Source: Bacteroidota bacterium (GTDB lineage: Bacteria; Bacteroidota; Bacteroidia; B-17B0; Aurantibacillaceae). From it: a stretch of 64,000 nucleotides of DNA. The stretch spans positions 1-64,000 of the forward strand of contig JAJONO010000028.1 in NCBI GenBank assembly GCA_021323535.1. Reading direction: 5' to 3'. Positions 25,226 to 35,104 of this stretch are shown piece by piece. Position 1 is the first letter of the stretch. Every line of letters begins with the position of its first letter. Position numbers and translations under genes: made by a program. The notes below the pieces were generated by a model. It saw only the letters and a list, made by a program, of their open reading frames with translations, made no database searches and was not told where the DNA came from.

Positions 25226-28191
25226 ATATGAAAAATGTCTTTTAATGAGATCATGATCTCGGTTCCATTATTTAACGAAGAATTAATTGAAAAGGTTCCG
25301 TTTATGCGTTTGATCCTGTTCTGCATATTTTTTAATCCATTTCCTTTATGTTCCACTCCGGAATCAAATCCCCGGCCATTATCACTGATCATAATAATAG
25401 CTTCTTTGTTATCTACCAATTCAATTCTTGCATTTACAATATGCGCCTGAGAATGTTTGAGGATATTGTTATACACTTCCTTAAAGATCATGATCAGGTT
25501 ACGACTATAATCCAGTTTTAGTTTAATGTTATCCGACGATTTAATATTATGATCAAAGTGGAAATTAGTCTGCGTTTCAGAGAAAATTTCCTGTCCAAGA
25601 CTTTTCACATGTTCGGTGATCTCATAAAAATTATCGTTCTTGGAATTGAGCGACCAGATAATATCCCTTGAACCATTGTAAAGCGCCGTGGTGTTTTCCT
25701 TGATCTGGCTTACAATATTCAACGCTTCTTTTTCGGATGAAGAAACTTTAGATTTTAAAATATCGGTAAGTACAGAAATACGTGTTAGCTTATTGCCCAT
25801 TTCATCATGAAAATCTTCCGCGGTACGCTGTCTTAATTTTGTAAATTCTTCTTCGCGGATCTTTTCACGCATGAGTTTTTCGTTTTGTTTTTTGCGATAA
25901 TAGATCATCACGATCAATCCTGCAGAACCTGTAATGACAAAGAACGCCAGTAACATGAACCAGGCCTGCTGATAGAAGGCTTTTAAAATCTCGAAGCTGT
26001 AATTTACAGAGTTCGAGGATTCAACTCCTCCCTTCGTAATTGCGTAAACAATCAACGTGTATTTCCCCGGAGGAAGCGCCGGATAATTGATCACCGGATT
26101 ATTACTGATGGTATAATCTTTGTCAATTCCCTCGAGTTTATACTTATAAAGGATCTCTTCCGGGTTGGAAAGAAAAATTCCTGTGAGCTCAAATGTTAAG
26201 TGATTTTGTTTTGCTTTTAGTACCAGGTTTTCAGGAATGTTGTACCATGGCGAAAATCCTGTGCTCAATGTGCTATCTTTAATGTCTGCCGAAAATAATT
26301 TTACAGATTTAAGAATGATGTAGGGCCTGATGTTTTCGTCGCTTTGCCCCGACGGTTTAAAATGAGCTAATCCTTTTGTTGTTCCGAACCACATGGTTGA
26401 ATCTTTCGCCAGCAATTCAGAAGTATGATTACACTCCATGCCAATAAGACCTTCGGCGCGACTGTAATTTTTCACCTTCATTACCTTACCACTATTATCA
26501 AGAATAAGATTACAGATTCCAAAGCCCGTACCGAGCCATACATCATTGTTATTTCTCACGATCATACTATAGATGAAGTTGCTCGGGAGCTTCGCGGCAA
26601 GATTATTGTATTGTTGTGAACTGTTGTTTTTCGCATCCCATCTGAACATTCCGTGCTCCGTTGTTCCAAGCCAGGCAATGCCGTTGTTATATTTAAGGCA
26701 GAGGATCTCGTTATTGTCTATTCCTTTTACTTTCGGGAAAGAAGCTTTATAATTGCTGTCAAGCATCACCAGTCCATTCGTGCTCCCCACAAGTACCGTT
26801 CCGTTATCGCCCTGCACAATGGCGTTATAAGTTGCAGGGGGGGCTTCTATCTTGCTGACTTTATTTTCTTTGTTTACAACAAAAAGTCCTTGCGCGTTTC
26901 CTACTATCAGGTTCCCTTTTTTGTCTTTCAGAAAACAATTACTTCCTCTCAGTTTGTAATCCACATCGTCGCCTACAGGAGTAAAAGGTGACCTTGCATT
27001 AAGTTTTGGGTTGTATTTATAGATCCGTTTTCCAAGACTGCCGATATAAAGATTATTTTCATTGTCAGCGTAAATGGTATTTATTTTTCCTTCCTGAATA
27101 TCTGTTCCTTCCAGTCGTACCGGAACAATTTTATTTTCGGCATCAATGAGGTAAAGATTGCCGCTATAATCAGCAGCATAAATATTTCCGTCGTTGGTTT
27201 GCGCCACACCCATAATAGTTGGATTGACCAAGCCAAAGGATTTGTCATAGAAACTGAAATTATTCTCTTTGAATTTAAAAATACCATCCGCATCGCTCGC
27301 GAACCAGAGATTGTTTTCTACATCCTTAAAGATTGAATACACGTTATTGTCACTTAATCCGTTCCTGCTATTAAAATGAATAAGATTTCCATTTTCGATC
27401 TTGTAGGCTCCTTTATCGGTACCAAACCATAGCGCCGAACTTAGTTCTTCAATACCAAATACATTAAGGTCAACCGGTGTTCCATCATTTAATTTCAGAT
27501 AAGAGAATTTATTTTTCTTCACTGTAACAATTCCTTTGCCGCCGGTAAGTAAAGTGTCCGATGTACTTGTGATAAAAATATGTCTCACTACAATATCCTG
27601 TAGGTTTCCTTCCGAAGAATGCATCAGTTGCCATTTGTCGTTTTTCAGGCAGTAAATTCCTTTCGAATAAACATAAGCCAGTAAATCACCCTTCGGTGTC
27701 TGATAAATAGCTGTTACTTTTTCTGAAGTATCCGTTACAGATGATCGTTCAAAACTGAAATTTTTTATAATACCCAGTTTGAAATTATTTACTGTGTATA
27801 CCTGGTCGTTGGCCTGAACGAGAAAACTACAATTTCCTATTGGTTTTCCATTGGAGAGCGCCTGTCTGAAATTCTTTCCGTCGAAAACAGAAATGCCTCT
27901 TTTGGTAGCGATCCATATATTTCCATTGGCATCGCAAAGCAGACGGTTGATAAAATTAGAGACAAGTCCGTCCTGCAAGGAATATTTTACGAATGTTTTT
28001 CCGTCGAATTTACAGAGCCCGCCTTCTGTTCCTATCCAAAGGTATTTGCTTTTATCCTGTACAATGTGCATTGCCTGCGATTGTATGAGGCCGTCTTCTA
28101 CTGTAAAGTTTACGAAATTGTACTTCTGGGAAAAGAGTGACCCTGAGATCAGGAATAATACGAGAACCGCTATCTTCACTTTTGCTAACAT
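25222..28191 (-). CDS. Propeller-type sensor histidine kinase
   Basis: 989 residues. Signal peptide MLAKVKIAVLVLFLISGSLF, then two-component regulator propeller repeats (about 25-640; repeated YLWIGTEGGLCKFDGKTF and GNIWIATKRGISVFDGKNF-like units, fourteen-blade-size array), a Y_Y_Y domain (about 670-750, EEILYKYKLEGIDKDY), a membrane helix (WFMLLAFFVITGSAGLIVM), a HisKA_3 dimerisation helix with the phospho-His in FHDEMGNKLTR and a HATPase with SDNGRGFD and GNGLKNMQNR. The periplasmic propeller senses an unknown ligand. In Bacteroidota such sensors often control polysaccharide use, but no carbohydrate-active gene is adjacent. It overlaps its regulator by 4 bases. Confidence 0.9.
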   Translation of the reverse strand: MLAKVKIAVLVLFLISGSLFSQKYNFVNFTVEDGLIQSQAMHIVQDKSKYLWIGTEGGLCKFDGKTFVKYSLQDGLVSNFINRLLCDANGNIWIATKRGISVFDGKNFRQALSNGKPIGNCSFLVQANDQVYTVNNFKLGIIKNFSFERSSVTDTSEKVTAIYQTPKGDLLAYVYSKGIYCLKNDKWQLMHSSEGNLQDIVVRHIFITSTSDTLLTGGKGIVTVKKNKFSYLKLNDGTPVDLNVFGIEELSSALWFGTDKGAYKIENGNLIHFNSRNGLSDNNVYSIFKDVENNLWFASDADGIFKFKENNFSFYDKSFGLVNPTIMGVAQTNDGNIYAADYSGNLYLIDAENKIVPVRLEGTDIQEGKINTIYADNENNLYIGSLGKRIYKYNPKLNARSPFTPVGDDVDYKLRGSNCFLKDKKGNLIVGNAQGLFVVNKENKVSKIEAPPATYNAIVQGDNGTVLVGSTNGLVMLDSNYKASFPKVKGIDNNEILCLKYNNGIAWLGTTEHGMFRWDAKNNSSQQYNNLAAKLPSNFIYSMIVRNNNDVWLGTGFGICNLILDNSGKVMKVKNYSRAEGLIGMECNHTSELLAKDSTMWFGTTKGLAHFKPSGQSDENIRPYIILKSVKLFSADIKDSTLSTGFSPWYNIPENLVLKAKQNHLTFELTGIFLSNPEEILYKYKLEGIDKDYTISNNPVINYPALPPGKYTLIVYAITKGGVESSNSVNYSFEILKAFYQQAWFMLLAFFVITGSAGLIVMIYYRKKQNEKLMREKIREEEFTKLRQRTAEDFHDEMGNKLTRISVLTDILKSKVSSSEKEALNIVSQIKENTTALYNGSRDIIWSLNSKNDNFYEITEHVKSLGQEIFSETQTNFHFDHNIKSSDNIKLKLDYSRNLIMIFKEVYNNILKHSQAHIVNARIELVDNKEAIIMISDNGRGFDSGVEHKGNGLKNMQNRIKRINGTFSINSSLNNGTEIMISLKDIFHI

Positions 28192-28223
28192 CCTTCTAAT
28201 TTAAAAATAATTCCCTGAAATTC

Positions 28224-30782
28224 TTACTTCACGGTTTCTGTCACTTTATCTTTCAGATCCTTAAATCCTGCTTCGCCTGTCTTCGCTTTTTCCGTGACAA
28301 CAGGAAGGAATTCATCCTTCAGAAAGTTTTTCATAAACCTGGCTACACCTTTATTCTCGCTTTTGACTAATTGCGTTACATCATTAAACAAAGCCTGAAA
28401 CGCTGTATAAGAATTACATCTTTTAACGAGTTCCGCGTAATAGTAAAAGAAATCGAAAACTTTATTGTCGCTGAATTCATGTATCCTGTTCTGAAAATAG
28501 GGTAGATTTTTCTCTGATCCTCCAAGCGAATAAACCGAGGCCACAGCATCGGTAACCGTCGCGTTTTTTTCATTGCTGAATTTATCCGCAAGGGCCATTG
28601 CTTCCACTCCATTAGTTGATCCCATGGCCTGAATAGCTGAAGCGATCACATAATACGATTGTTCATTGGTTTGTTTGATGAGGAGATTTTCAATATCCTT
28701 CCCCGAATAATTTTCGCCGAGAATACGATTGGTGGCGCTTCTTACAGAAGTATTTTTATCTTCCGTTGCAATTTTCATAAGAAGAGGTTTTAATTCACTT
28801 TCTTTTTCTTTAGCAACAGGCTTTAAATAATTTATCGCGGTTTCGCGCAGGCCGGACCATTTATCATTCTTTGCTGCCTGAAGCAACACATCGTAGGCTT
28901 CCATACTTTTAACGTTTTCTGCAAGAGCTTCAATAGCTTCAAGCCTGTCGGAAAATAAGGGCGCGTGATTGTATTGGTAAATATATTCCTTTATAGTTTT
29001 GTTGTATCTGCGCCTGTGCAGTAACTGACGCTCAGCATCAAAGTTCACCAAGTCGGGCTCTGTATTCACATTAAATAAAAATTCCTGTTCTGACTGCGAG
29101 ATAATAATTCTTTTTCTCTGTACTTTTCCATTCACATATAAATCAACATCTACGGGCAAGGTATAAAGCGGAGCCTCTCTGAGATTTTGTTTCTGCTTTA
29201 TTTTTAACTTCACTTGTTTGTTCGCAGCATCATATGTTTTTATGATCTCTAGTTCAGGATGTCCTTTCGCAAGGAACCATTCATTGAAGAACCAGTTTAA
29301 ATCTTCTCCTGTAATTTCTTCGAAAGCAAGACGAAGGTCATGGATTTCGGCGCTTTTGAATTTATTTTTCTCGAGATACAATTTCAGGGATGCGAAGAAG
29401 GCTTCATCTCCAACATATTTACGAAGCATGTGAAGAATTTGTCCGCCCTTGTTATAACTGAACGCGTCGAACATATCTTCTTTGTCATTGTAATGAAACC
29501 TGATCATGTCAACTTCATTTCCATAAGCTGACGATGTGAAATATCCTGCTCTGGACTGGTAACTATGTGCGTCTGCGGCATCGCGACCGTTTTTATATTC
29601 CTGCCACAAATACTCTCCGTAAGTAGCGAACGATTCATTTAACGGGAGATTACTCCAGCTTTCGGCGGTAACAAGATCTCCAAACCATTGATGAAATAAT
29701 TCATGTGAAATAACATCTTCGCCTTTTTTACCATCAAGCATTTCGCGCGAAGTCTGGTACACCATAAAATCGCCATGAAGTGTTGCGCTGGTGTTTTCCA
29801 TAGCGCCACTTACATAATCACGAACAACGATCTGCGAATACTTTGGCCATGGGTAAGGAGTTCCAAGAGCTTTAGAAAAAAATTCAATCATCTCTTTCGT
29901 ATTCCCGAAAATTTCTTTGGCATAAGGTTCGTATTCTTTTTCTACATAATAACTTATCTCTTTTCCGTTCCATGGCTCATCCACTACTTTTTTAAATTCT
30001 CCTACGCCCATCATGAGTAAATATGGTGAATGAGGCTGATCCATTGTCCAGTGATCGGTTCGTGTTCCATCGCCGTTCTTTTTACTTTCGGAAAGAACAC
30101 CGTTTGAAAGTGTTGTGTACTTATCGTCTACCGTCATGAAGATTTCGTTGGTCATTTTTTCATTCGGACTATCAATCGTTGGGAACCAGGCCGAGCTTGA
30201 TTGCGTTTCGCCCTGGGTCCATATCTGCGGCATTTTATTTTTTTCTTTTCCTTTTGGGTTGATAAAATACAAGCCTTTATCGTCGGTGATGGCCTGGCTA
30301 CCGAAACCTTTTACCTCTTCGGGTTTGGCAATGTATTTAATTTTGACAAGGTATTTTTCGGCGGACGTAAATTGTCTTCCGAGATTAATATTGATGGAAT
30401 CGTTTTTGTAAGTGAAGGACGAATTCAGTTTCATTGCGGAAGGTATGTTATCGACCAGTTTTCCGCTTGTGTTTTTCTGATTACTGTATTCGTAAACTTC
30501 TACCAATTGAATTTCCATTCCACGCGCGTCGAGAATAAGTTTATCGCTCGTTTTAAAATAAGGCTTTGCAATGATAGACGCTTCTCCCAACATTTGTGAT
30601 TTGTTCCAATCGAACTTCACATTCAGTTTAGTATGAATAATATCCGAACTACGTGTATTGGCTGCCCGGTAAACCGCTTTCCTTGAAGGAATGGTTCTGA
30701 TTGTATCAGAAGGCTTATATGCCAGCATTGCAAATGTGGCCAGTGAAAAAATGCCGGAGAACAGTATACTTACTGCGCGCAT
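28224..30782 (-). CDS. M1-family aminopeptidase
   Basis: 852 residues with an N-terminal signal or anchor (SILFSGIFSLATFAMLAY). Beta saddle domain (about 40-240), substrate-binding GAMENTSATLHG, zinc motif HELFHQWFGDLVT with the third ligand in NESFATYGEYLW, and a following helical domain. From about residue 610 to the end are HEAT-like helices (LEAIEALAENVKSMEAYDVL, VRSATNRILGENYSG), an extended tail found in several bacterial M1 enzymes. It trims N-terminal residues from peptides, probably in the periplasm. It lies 32 bases upstream of the kinase gene on the same strand, so it may be co-transcribed with it. Confidence 0.92.
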   Translation of the reverse strand: MRAVSILFSGIFSLATFAMLAYKPSDTIRTIPSRKAVYRAANTRSSDIIHTKLNVKFDWNKSQMLGEASIIAKPYFKTSDKLILDARGMEIQLVEVYEYSNQKNTSGKLVDNIPSAMKLNSSFTYKNDSININLGRQFTSAEKYLVKIKYIAKPEEVKGFGSQAITDDKGLYFINPKGKEKNKMPQIWTQGETQSSSAWFPTIDSPNEKMTNEIFMTVDDKYTTLSNGVLSESKKNGDGTRTDHWTMDQPHSPYLLMMGVGEFKKVVDEPWNGKEISYYVEKEYEPYAKEIFGNTKEMIEFFSKALGTPYPWPKYSQIVVRDYVSGAMENTSATLHGDFMVYQTSREMLDGKKGEDVISHELFHQWFGDLVTAESWSNLPLNESFATYGEYLWQEYKNGRDAADAHSYQSRAGYFTSSAYGNEVDMIRFHYNDKEDMFDAFSYNKGGQILHMLRKYVGDEAFFASLKLYLEKNKFKSAEIHDLRLAFEEITGEDLNWFFNEWFLAKGHPELEIIKTYDAANKQVKLKIKQKQNLREAPLYTLPVDVDLYVNGKVQRKRIIISQSEQEFLFNVNTEPDLVNFDAERQLLHRRRYNKTIKEYIYQYNHAPLFSDRLEAIEALAENVKSMEAYDVLLQAAKNDKWSGLRETAINYLKPVAKEKESELKPLLMKIATEDKNTSVRSATNRILGENYSGKDIENLLIKQTNEQSYYVIASAIQAMGSTNGVEAMALADKFSNEKNATVTDAVASVYSLGGSEKNLPYFQNRIHEFSDNKVFDFFYYYAELVKRCNSYTAFQALFNDVTQLVKSENKGVARFMKNFLKDEFLPVVTEKAKTGEAGFKDLKDKVTETVK

Positions 30783-30861
30783 GGGGTTTTTGTTTTAAAC
30801 AAAGCTAATAAATGAAGTTACGTATTGTATCCCTCAAATAGGGGGAAATGCTTGTATTTCC

Positions 30862-31236
30862 TTATTCCCAGCCAAAGTCGTTCATATCGCGACGATCTTT
30901 TTTAGTAGGTCTTCCTTCTCCTTTTTTGCGTTTTACATTTACGGTAAAGAAGGCGGCCTGCTGTTTTTCTTCCTTATCCTGTACAGGAGAATGATCTGTG
31001 TAATTGAGTTTGGCGACCTCAAAACTCTGGCGTTTATCTATGATGCCGGTAACTTCAATGATCTTTTTAGTTGTACCAATAGTTGCCGAATAAAATTCAC
31101 CGATCTTCACTACATGTGAAGGCTTAAAACTGTCATCATTGAGTTTTACTTTTCCTCCTTTAATAGCTTCGGCTGCAATGGTGCGTGATTTGAACATCCG
31201 GATGGCCCAGAGATACGTATCGGCTCTTACTTCCAT
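30862..31236 (-). CDS. S4-domain RNA-binding protein (Hsp15-like)
   Basis: 124 residues. An S4 domain occupies the first 60 residues: RADTYLWAIRMFKSRTIAAE, AIKGGKVKLNDDSFKPSHVV, with KIGEFYSATIG closing it. The rest is a basic tail with KKGEGRPTKKDRRD, as in Hsp15/HslR proteins that bind nascent-chain-carrying 50S subunits. The start codon shares one base with the TAA of the upstream T9SS-protein gene (TAATG). It is cytoplasmic. Coupling to an exported protein gene has no obvious functional reason. Confidence 0.88.
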   Translation of the reverse strand: MEVRADTYLWAIRMFKSRTIAAEAIKGGKVKLNDDSFKPSHVVKIGEFYSATIGTTKKIIEVTGIIDKRQSFEVAKLNYTDHSPVQDKEEKQQAAFFTVNVKRKKGEGRPTKKDRRDMNDFGWE

Positions 31237-31835
31237 TACCGGTTAATGATAAATTTTGCGGCGAAAACATTATTGCCATCGCTGAGCCACACGGTGTAAA
31301 GACCGTTTCCGAACTCGCTGATATAAGAAGTGGCGAGATCTCCCTGTGTAAAGACATCAATGTATTTTACAGGCTTACCAAACTGGTTATAGATGGCGCC
31401 AACCAGGTTGGCATTATTCACATTAAAAACTTTAAGATTGAGAATGTCATAAACACCAACAACAGGATTTGGATAAACCAAAATTGAAGGGAGCTGATTT
31501 TCGCCTACATGTATTCTTTTTATCTCTGATACTTCTATTGGAAAAAGATCGATCTTATAAAAGTTAGGTTGATTAAGGGCAGGAGTTGTATGCGTGTAAG
31601 TGTAATCCTGATTCGAATTCATATCGCCACAAATGCCCGGATAATTATAGATCTGATTAAAGTTGACAGAATCGAGACTGTGATAAATAGTATAACCATT
31701 GCATTGCGGTCCCTTGGTAACAGTGAAACGAATACCAACACTTTGCCCGGCAGAGAAAACATTAAAGTTCTGGATGCGTTGCGGCAGTGCTGTTATTGCA
31801 AGTGCACAAAAAAAGAGTATCAGTATTTTTTTCAT
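31236..31835 (-). CDS. Small secreted protein with T9SS-like tail
   Basis: 199 residues from ATG 31833-31835, fixed by a 4-base ATGA overlap with the upstream BNR-protein gene; a GTG five codons upstream is rejected. Signal MKKILILFFCALAITALPQ. A fibronectin-III-like segment (VGIRFTVTKGPQCNGYTIYH, PNFYKIDLFPIEVSEIKRI) is followed by SILVYPNPVVGVYDILNLKV to AAKFIINR, a T9SS sorting-domain pattern of about 75 residues. It may be a surface partner of the co-transcribed sialidase-like protein. Function unknown. Confidence 0.75.
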   Translation of the reverse strand: MKKILILFFCALAITALPQRIQNFNVFSAGQSVGIRFTVTKGPQCNGYTIYHSLDSVNFNQIYNYPGICGDMNSNQDYTYTHTTPALNQPNFYKIDLFPIEVSEIKRIHVGENQLPSILVYPNPVVGVYDILNLKVFNVNNANLVGAIYNQFGKPVKYIDVFTQGDLATSYISEFGNGLYTVWLSDGNNVFAAKFIINR

Positions 31836-33385
31836 TCGGCGGTTATCCACACAAAGGTGGTCTTATTCTTAAAATATAAAGTTAAGATATAAGATCCTTT
31901 TTGTAAAGCCAAATCTTTTGCATTGATTAACATTGAATTGTTACCAGCCCTGAACTTTTTATTCTTAAAAACTGATTTCCTGAATCCGGTTTCCAGGGGT
32001 TTTGTGATCTCGGCCGAGATTTCCATTTTCTCTTTTATGTTAAAATTTACCCTGATTTCGTCGGCAAAAGGAATCATTTTCTCCACCTGAATGTCATTAT
32101 TCGTTTCAGTGTATTTCTTCAATACTACTTCGTCGATTATGGCCGTGTAAACATTCAATTCTTTCTTTTTATCCTGTTGCATCCAAATCGGTCTTACATT
32201 GCCTTTAACGGCGCTTACACCAATATAATCTCCAAAAGAACCATTTTTATTAGGTTTGAAAGAAGTTTCATTCACCTTGTAATAATCAAATTTCTGTGTT
32301 CCGTTTCTGCTCACTGCAAGATAAACGTCGGTTTCACCATCCTCAAAATGATTCTTCTGATCGTAATATAAAATGTAAAGGTAACCGGTGGAGTTATCGA
32401 GGCACATGGCCGGCATGAACTGTGCTTTATGATTGGGATGATATGTTAAAATAACAGGATCCACCCAGGTGTCGCCACCATCATCGCTGTACATGTAAAA
32501 CACATCTTCATTATTTTCGCCATTGCGCTCATCGCACCAGCTCACATAAACTCTTCCTTTATGCGGACCCTTGCTATTATCGCATACAATAGAAGGCAAT
32601 CCATTGGCTTTATATTCTCCATTGATCTTAAAATCCCATCCTCCCCTTAAAGGCGCGAGTGCTTTTTCTTCCTTTGCCCACCCGTTCTTATAGCTGTGAA
32701 ACATTAGTCCTTTCGGTCCTCCCCAACAAACGTAAACTTCGCCATTTGGTCCAACACACGATACGGCCCCCATCAGGGTACTGTCGCTGTTTTTACAATC
32801 TCCGCTTATGGAACTAATGGTTCGTGGTTCGGTCCACATGGTTCCTCCGTCGGAAGAGCGGCTGTAACGCACAAAAGATGAGTCTTCAGAAGCTTTACTT
32901 TCAAAGCGGTTGAATTGAGTCCAGGTTACATGAATGTCGTTGTTTTTAGGGTTCACAGAAGCAAAATGCCTGAACTGAGCCTTCTTTCCATTCTTGCCAA
33001 CATATTCGCAGGTGCTGTAATATCTGCCAGCACTGTCGGAGTGATTAAGAATGATCCTGTCTACCCAGCTGCCATCGGTTACAACAGCGGGATTTGGGAA
33101 GGAAATATCGGTAAAATAGGCTCTGCGGGCCGTATCCCAGAACACACGTGGGGTTCCGAAAAGACCGTAGGCATTGCAGATGCTGTTACTTTTTTTCCAG
33201 GACAGGCCGCCATCTTCGCTGTAATAAGCATTGGCCATGCCTGCACCAACGAGCTGTTGCCTGGTATCTTTAGGATTAATAGCAATGGAAACCCCTTTGG
33301 GGTGAAGCTGTTTGCTGATAAGTACGTTAGGAAACTGGGCAAACGCTATCTGGCAAATGAGTATGAAAATCAGGCAAAGTCTCAT
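31832..33385 (-). CDS. Exported BNR/Asp-box (sialidase-fold) protein
   Basis: 517 residues with a signal peptide MRLCLIFILICQIAFAQ. Asp-box repeats are visible: AYYSEDGGLSWKKS, RYSRSSDGGTMWTEP, MYSDDGGDTWVDPV, spaced as in six-bladed sialidase-type propellers. A sialidase Arg triad cannot be confirmed by eye, so calling it an active sialidase would go too far. A beta domain from about 430 to the end closes it. First gene of an operon with the T9SS protein, the S4 protein and perhaps the M1 peptidase. Confidence 0.78.
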   Translation of the reverse strand: MRLCLIFILICQIAFAQFPNVLISKQLHPKGVSIAINPKDTRQQLVGAGMANAYYSEDGGLSWKKSNSICNAYGLFGTPRVFWDTARRAYFTDISFPNPAVVTDGSWVDRIILNHSDSAGRYYSTCEYVGKNGKKAQFRHFASVNPKNNDIHVTWTQFNRFESKASEDSSFVRYSRSSDGGTMWTEPRTISSISGDCKNSDSTLMGAVSCVGPNGEVYVCWGGPKGLMFHSYKNGWAKEEKALAPLRGGWDFKINGEYKANGLPSIVCDNSKGPHKGRVYVSWCDERNGENNEDVFYMYSDDGGDTWVDPVILTYHPNHKAQFMPAMCLDNSTGYLYILYYDQKNHFEDGETDVYLAVSRNGTQKFDYYKVNETSFKPNKNGSFGDYIGVSAVKGNVRPIWMQQDKKKELNVYTAIIDEVVLKKYTETNNDIQVEKMIPFADEIRVNFNIKEKMEISAEITKPLETGFRKSVFKNKKFRAGNNSMLINAKDLALQKGSYILTLYFKNKTTFVWITAE

Positions 33386-33461
33386 TTTACTGTAAAATTA
33401 CTAAAAAGAAATGCCCGCCATTTGTCCGAAAAAAAGTTAACTTTAATGCTTTAATTTTTTT

Positions 33462-34859
33462 ATGGATAACGCAGCTATTAAATCTTATATCGACCAGAAT
33501 AAGGATCGTGTACTCAATGAATTACTTGACCTTTTAAGAATACCGTCTGTTAGCGCGGACAGTAAATACAAGCAAGACGTTTTAAAAACAGCGGAAGCCA
33601 TCAAAGCCAGGCTGATTGAGGCCGGAGCGGATAAGGTAGAGATCTCGCCAACCAAAGGTTTTCCAGTAGTTTATGGTGAAAAGATCATTGATCCTAAAAA
33701 ACCAACGGTTGTGGTTTATGGTCATTACGACGTTCAGCCAGCGGATCCGCTTGAATTATGGCACTCGCCCCCTTTTGAGCCTGTGATCAAGAAAACTGAG
33801 CTTCATCCGGATGGGGCCATTTTTGCCCGCGGTTCGTGCGACGATAAAGGTCAGATGTACATGCATGTTAAGGCGTTTGAACTAATGATGAAAACTAATA
33901 CGCTTCCATGTAACGTAAAGTTCATGATCGAAGGTGAAGAAGAAGTTGGCTCTCCAAGTCTTGGCGATTGGATCATTGAGAACAAAGAAAAATTAAAGGG
34001 TGATGTCATTTTGATTTCCGATACGTCTATCATTGCCAACGATACTCCGAGTATTGATTCCGGACTTCGTGGTTTAGCATACATGGAAGTAGAGGTTACG
34101 GGCGCTAACCGTGATCTTCACAGCGGTGTTTACGGCGGTGGCGTTGCAAACCCTATCAATATACTTTGTAAGATCATTGCAAGTTGCCATGATGAAAACA
34201 ACCATATTACTATTCCTGATTTTTATGCAGATGTTCTTGAGTTAACCAAAGAACAACGCGACGAATTAAACAAAGCTCCTTTCGATATTAATAATTTCAA
34301 AAAAGATCTTGGGATTGAAGATGTATGGGGAGAAAAAGGATACAACACGACTGAAAGAACAGGTGTTCGTCCTACTTTAGATGTTAACGGCATCTGGGGC
34401 GGGTATACCGGAGAAGGCGCAAAAACAGTTCTCCCTTCGAAAGCCTTCGCAAAGATCAGCATGCGTTTGGTTCCTAACCAGAGCTCTGATAAGATCAGCG
34501 CTGTTTTTCAGAAATATTTTGAAAGTGTTGCGCCTAAATCTGTAAAAATTGAAGTGAAACCGCATCATGGCGGCGAGCCCGTTGTGGTGAGCACCGAAAG
34601 TGTAGGTTACAAAGCCGCGAGCATGGCTATGGAGCAAACGTATGGTAAAAAACCAATTCCAACACGTGGCGGCGGAAGCATTCCTATTGTGGCTTTATTC
34701 AAAAAAGAACTCGGCCTCGATAGCATCCTGTTAGGTTTCGGACTTGACACTGATGCCTTACATTCACCAAACGAACATTACGGAATATTCAATTATTATA
34801 AAGGCATTGAAACCATTCCTTTATTCTATAAATATTTTACAGAGTTACAAAGTAAGTAA
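33462..34859 (+). CDS. M20-family dipeptidase/peptidase
   Basis: 465 residues. The zinc ligands and catalytic residues of M20 are visible: His and Asp in VVYGHYDVQPADP, bridging Asp in RGSCDDKGQ, catalytic Glu pair in IEGEEEVGSPS, Asp in ISDTSIIAND and final His in DALHSPNEHYG. The lid domain carries HSGVYGGGVANPI. The closest type is the cytosolic nonspecific dipeptidase group. No signal peptide. The TAA stop shares a base with the ATG of the next gene, giving a three-gene operon to 35549. Confidence 0.92.
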   Translation: MDNAAIKSYIDQNKDRVLNELLDLLRIPSVSADSKYKQDVLKTAEAIKARLIEAGADKVEISPTKGFPVVYGEKIIDPKKPTVVVYGHYDVQPADPLELWHSPPFEPVIKKTELHPDGAIFARGSCDDKGQMYMHVKAFELMMKTNTLPCNVKFMIEGEEEVGSPSLGDWIIENKEKLKGDVILISDTSIIANDTPSIDSGLRGLAYMEVEVTGANRDLHSGVYGGGVANPINILCKIIASCHDENNHITIPDFYADVLELTKEQRDELNKAPFDINNFKKDLGIEDVWGEKGYNTTERTGVRPTLDVNGIWGGYTGEGAKTVLPSKAFAKISMRLVPNQSSDKISAVFQKYFESVAPKSVKIEVKPHHGGEPVVVSTESVGYKAASMAMEQTYGKKPIPTRGGGSIPIVALFKKELGLDSILLGFGLDTDALHSPNEHYGIFNYYKGIETIPLFYKYFTELQSK

Positions 34860-35104
34860 TGGATTTGAGCAGTTGGATCGGAACCATTGGCGTTACGCTT
34901 TTGCTCATTGCCTTTGCATTGAATCTCGCTAAAAAATTAAGCGCCACTTCTAAAATTTATCTAGGCTTGAATTTTGTAGGAGCAGGCTTAGCCGGCGTTT
35001 CCAGTTACATGATAGAATTCTGGCCATTTGTTGTTCTGGAAAGCGTATGGGCTATCGCAACTTTGATCGCACTTTTAAAACCGAATACCAATGAAAATAC
35101 GTGA
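34859..35104 (+). CDS. Small membrane protein, CBU_0592-like
   Basis: 81 residues with three hydrophobic segments: WIGTIGVTLLLIAFALNLA, KIYLGLNFVGAGLAGVSSYM and FVVLESVWAIATLIALLK. The layout and wording (GxxGVxLLLxAF, LNxxGAxL, VVLExxWxxxxL) fit the CBU_0592-type family of small inner-membrane proteins, function unknown. Translationally coupled to the peptidase upstream (TAATG), and it overlaps the LEA lipoprotein gene downstream by 14 bases. Confidence 0.8.
   Translation: MDLSSWIGTIGVTLLLIAFALNLAKKLSATSKIYLGLNFVGAGLAGVSSYMIEFWPFVVLESVWAIATLIALLKPNTNENT

Noticed and set aside
32000-33385. Active sialidase
   Set aside because: Asp-boxes are present, but the Arg triad and catalytic Tyr/Glu could not be confirmed by eye, so only the fold is claimed.
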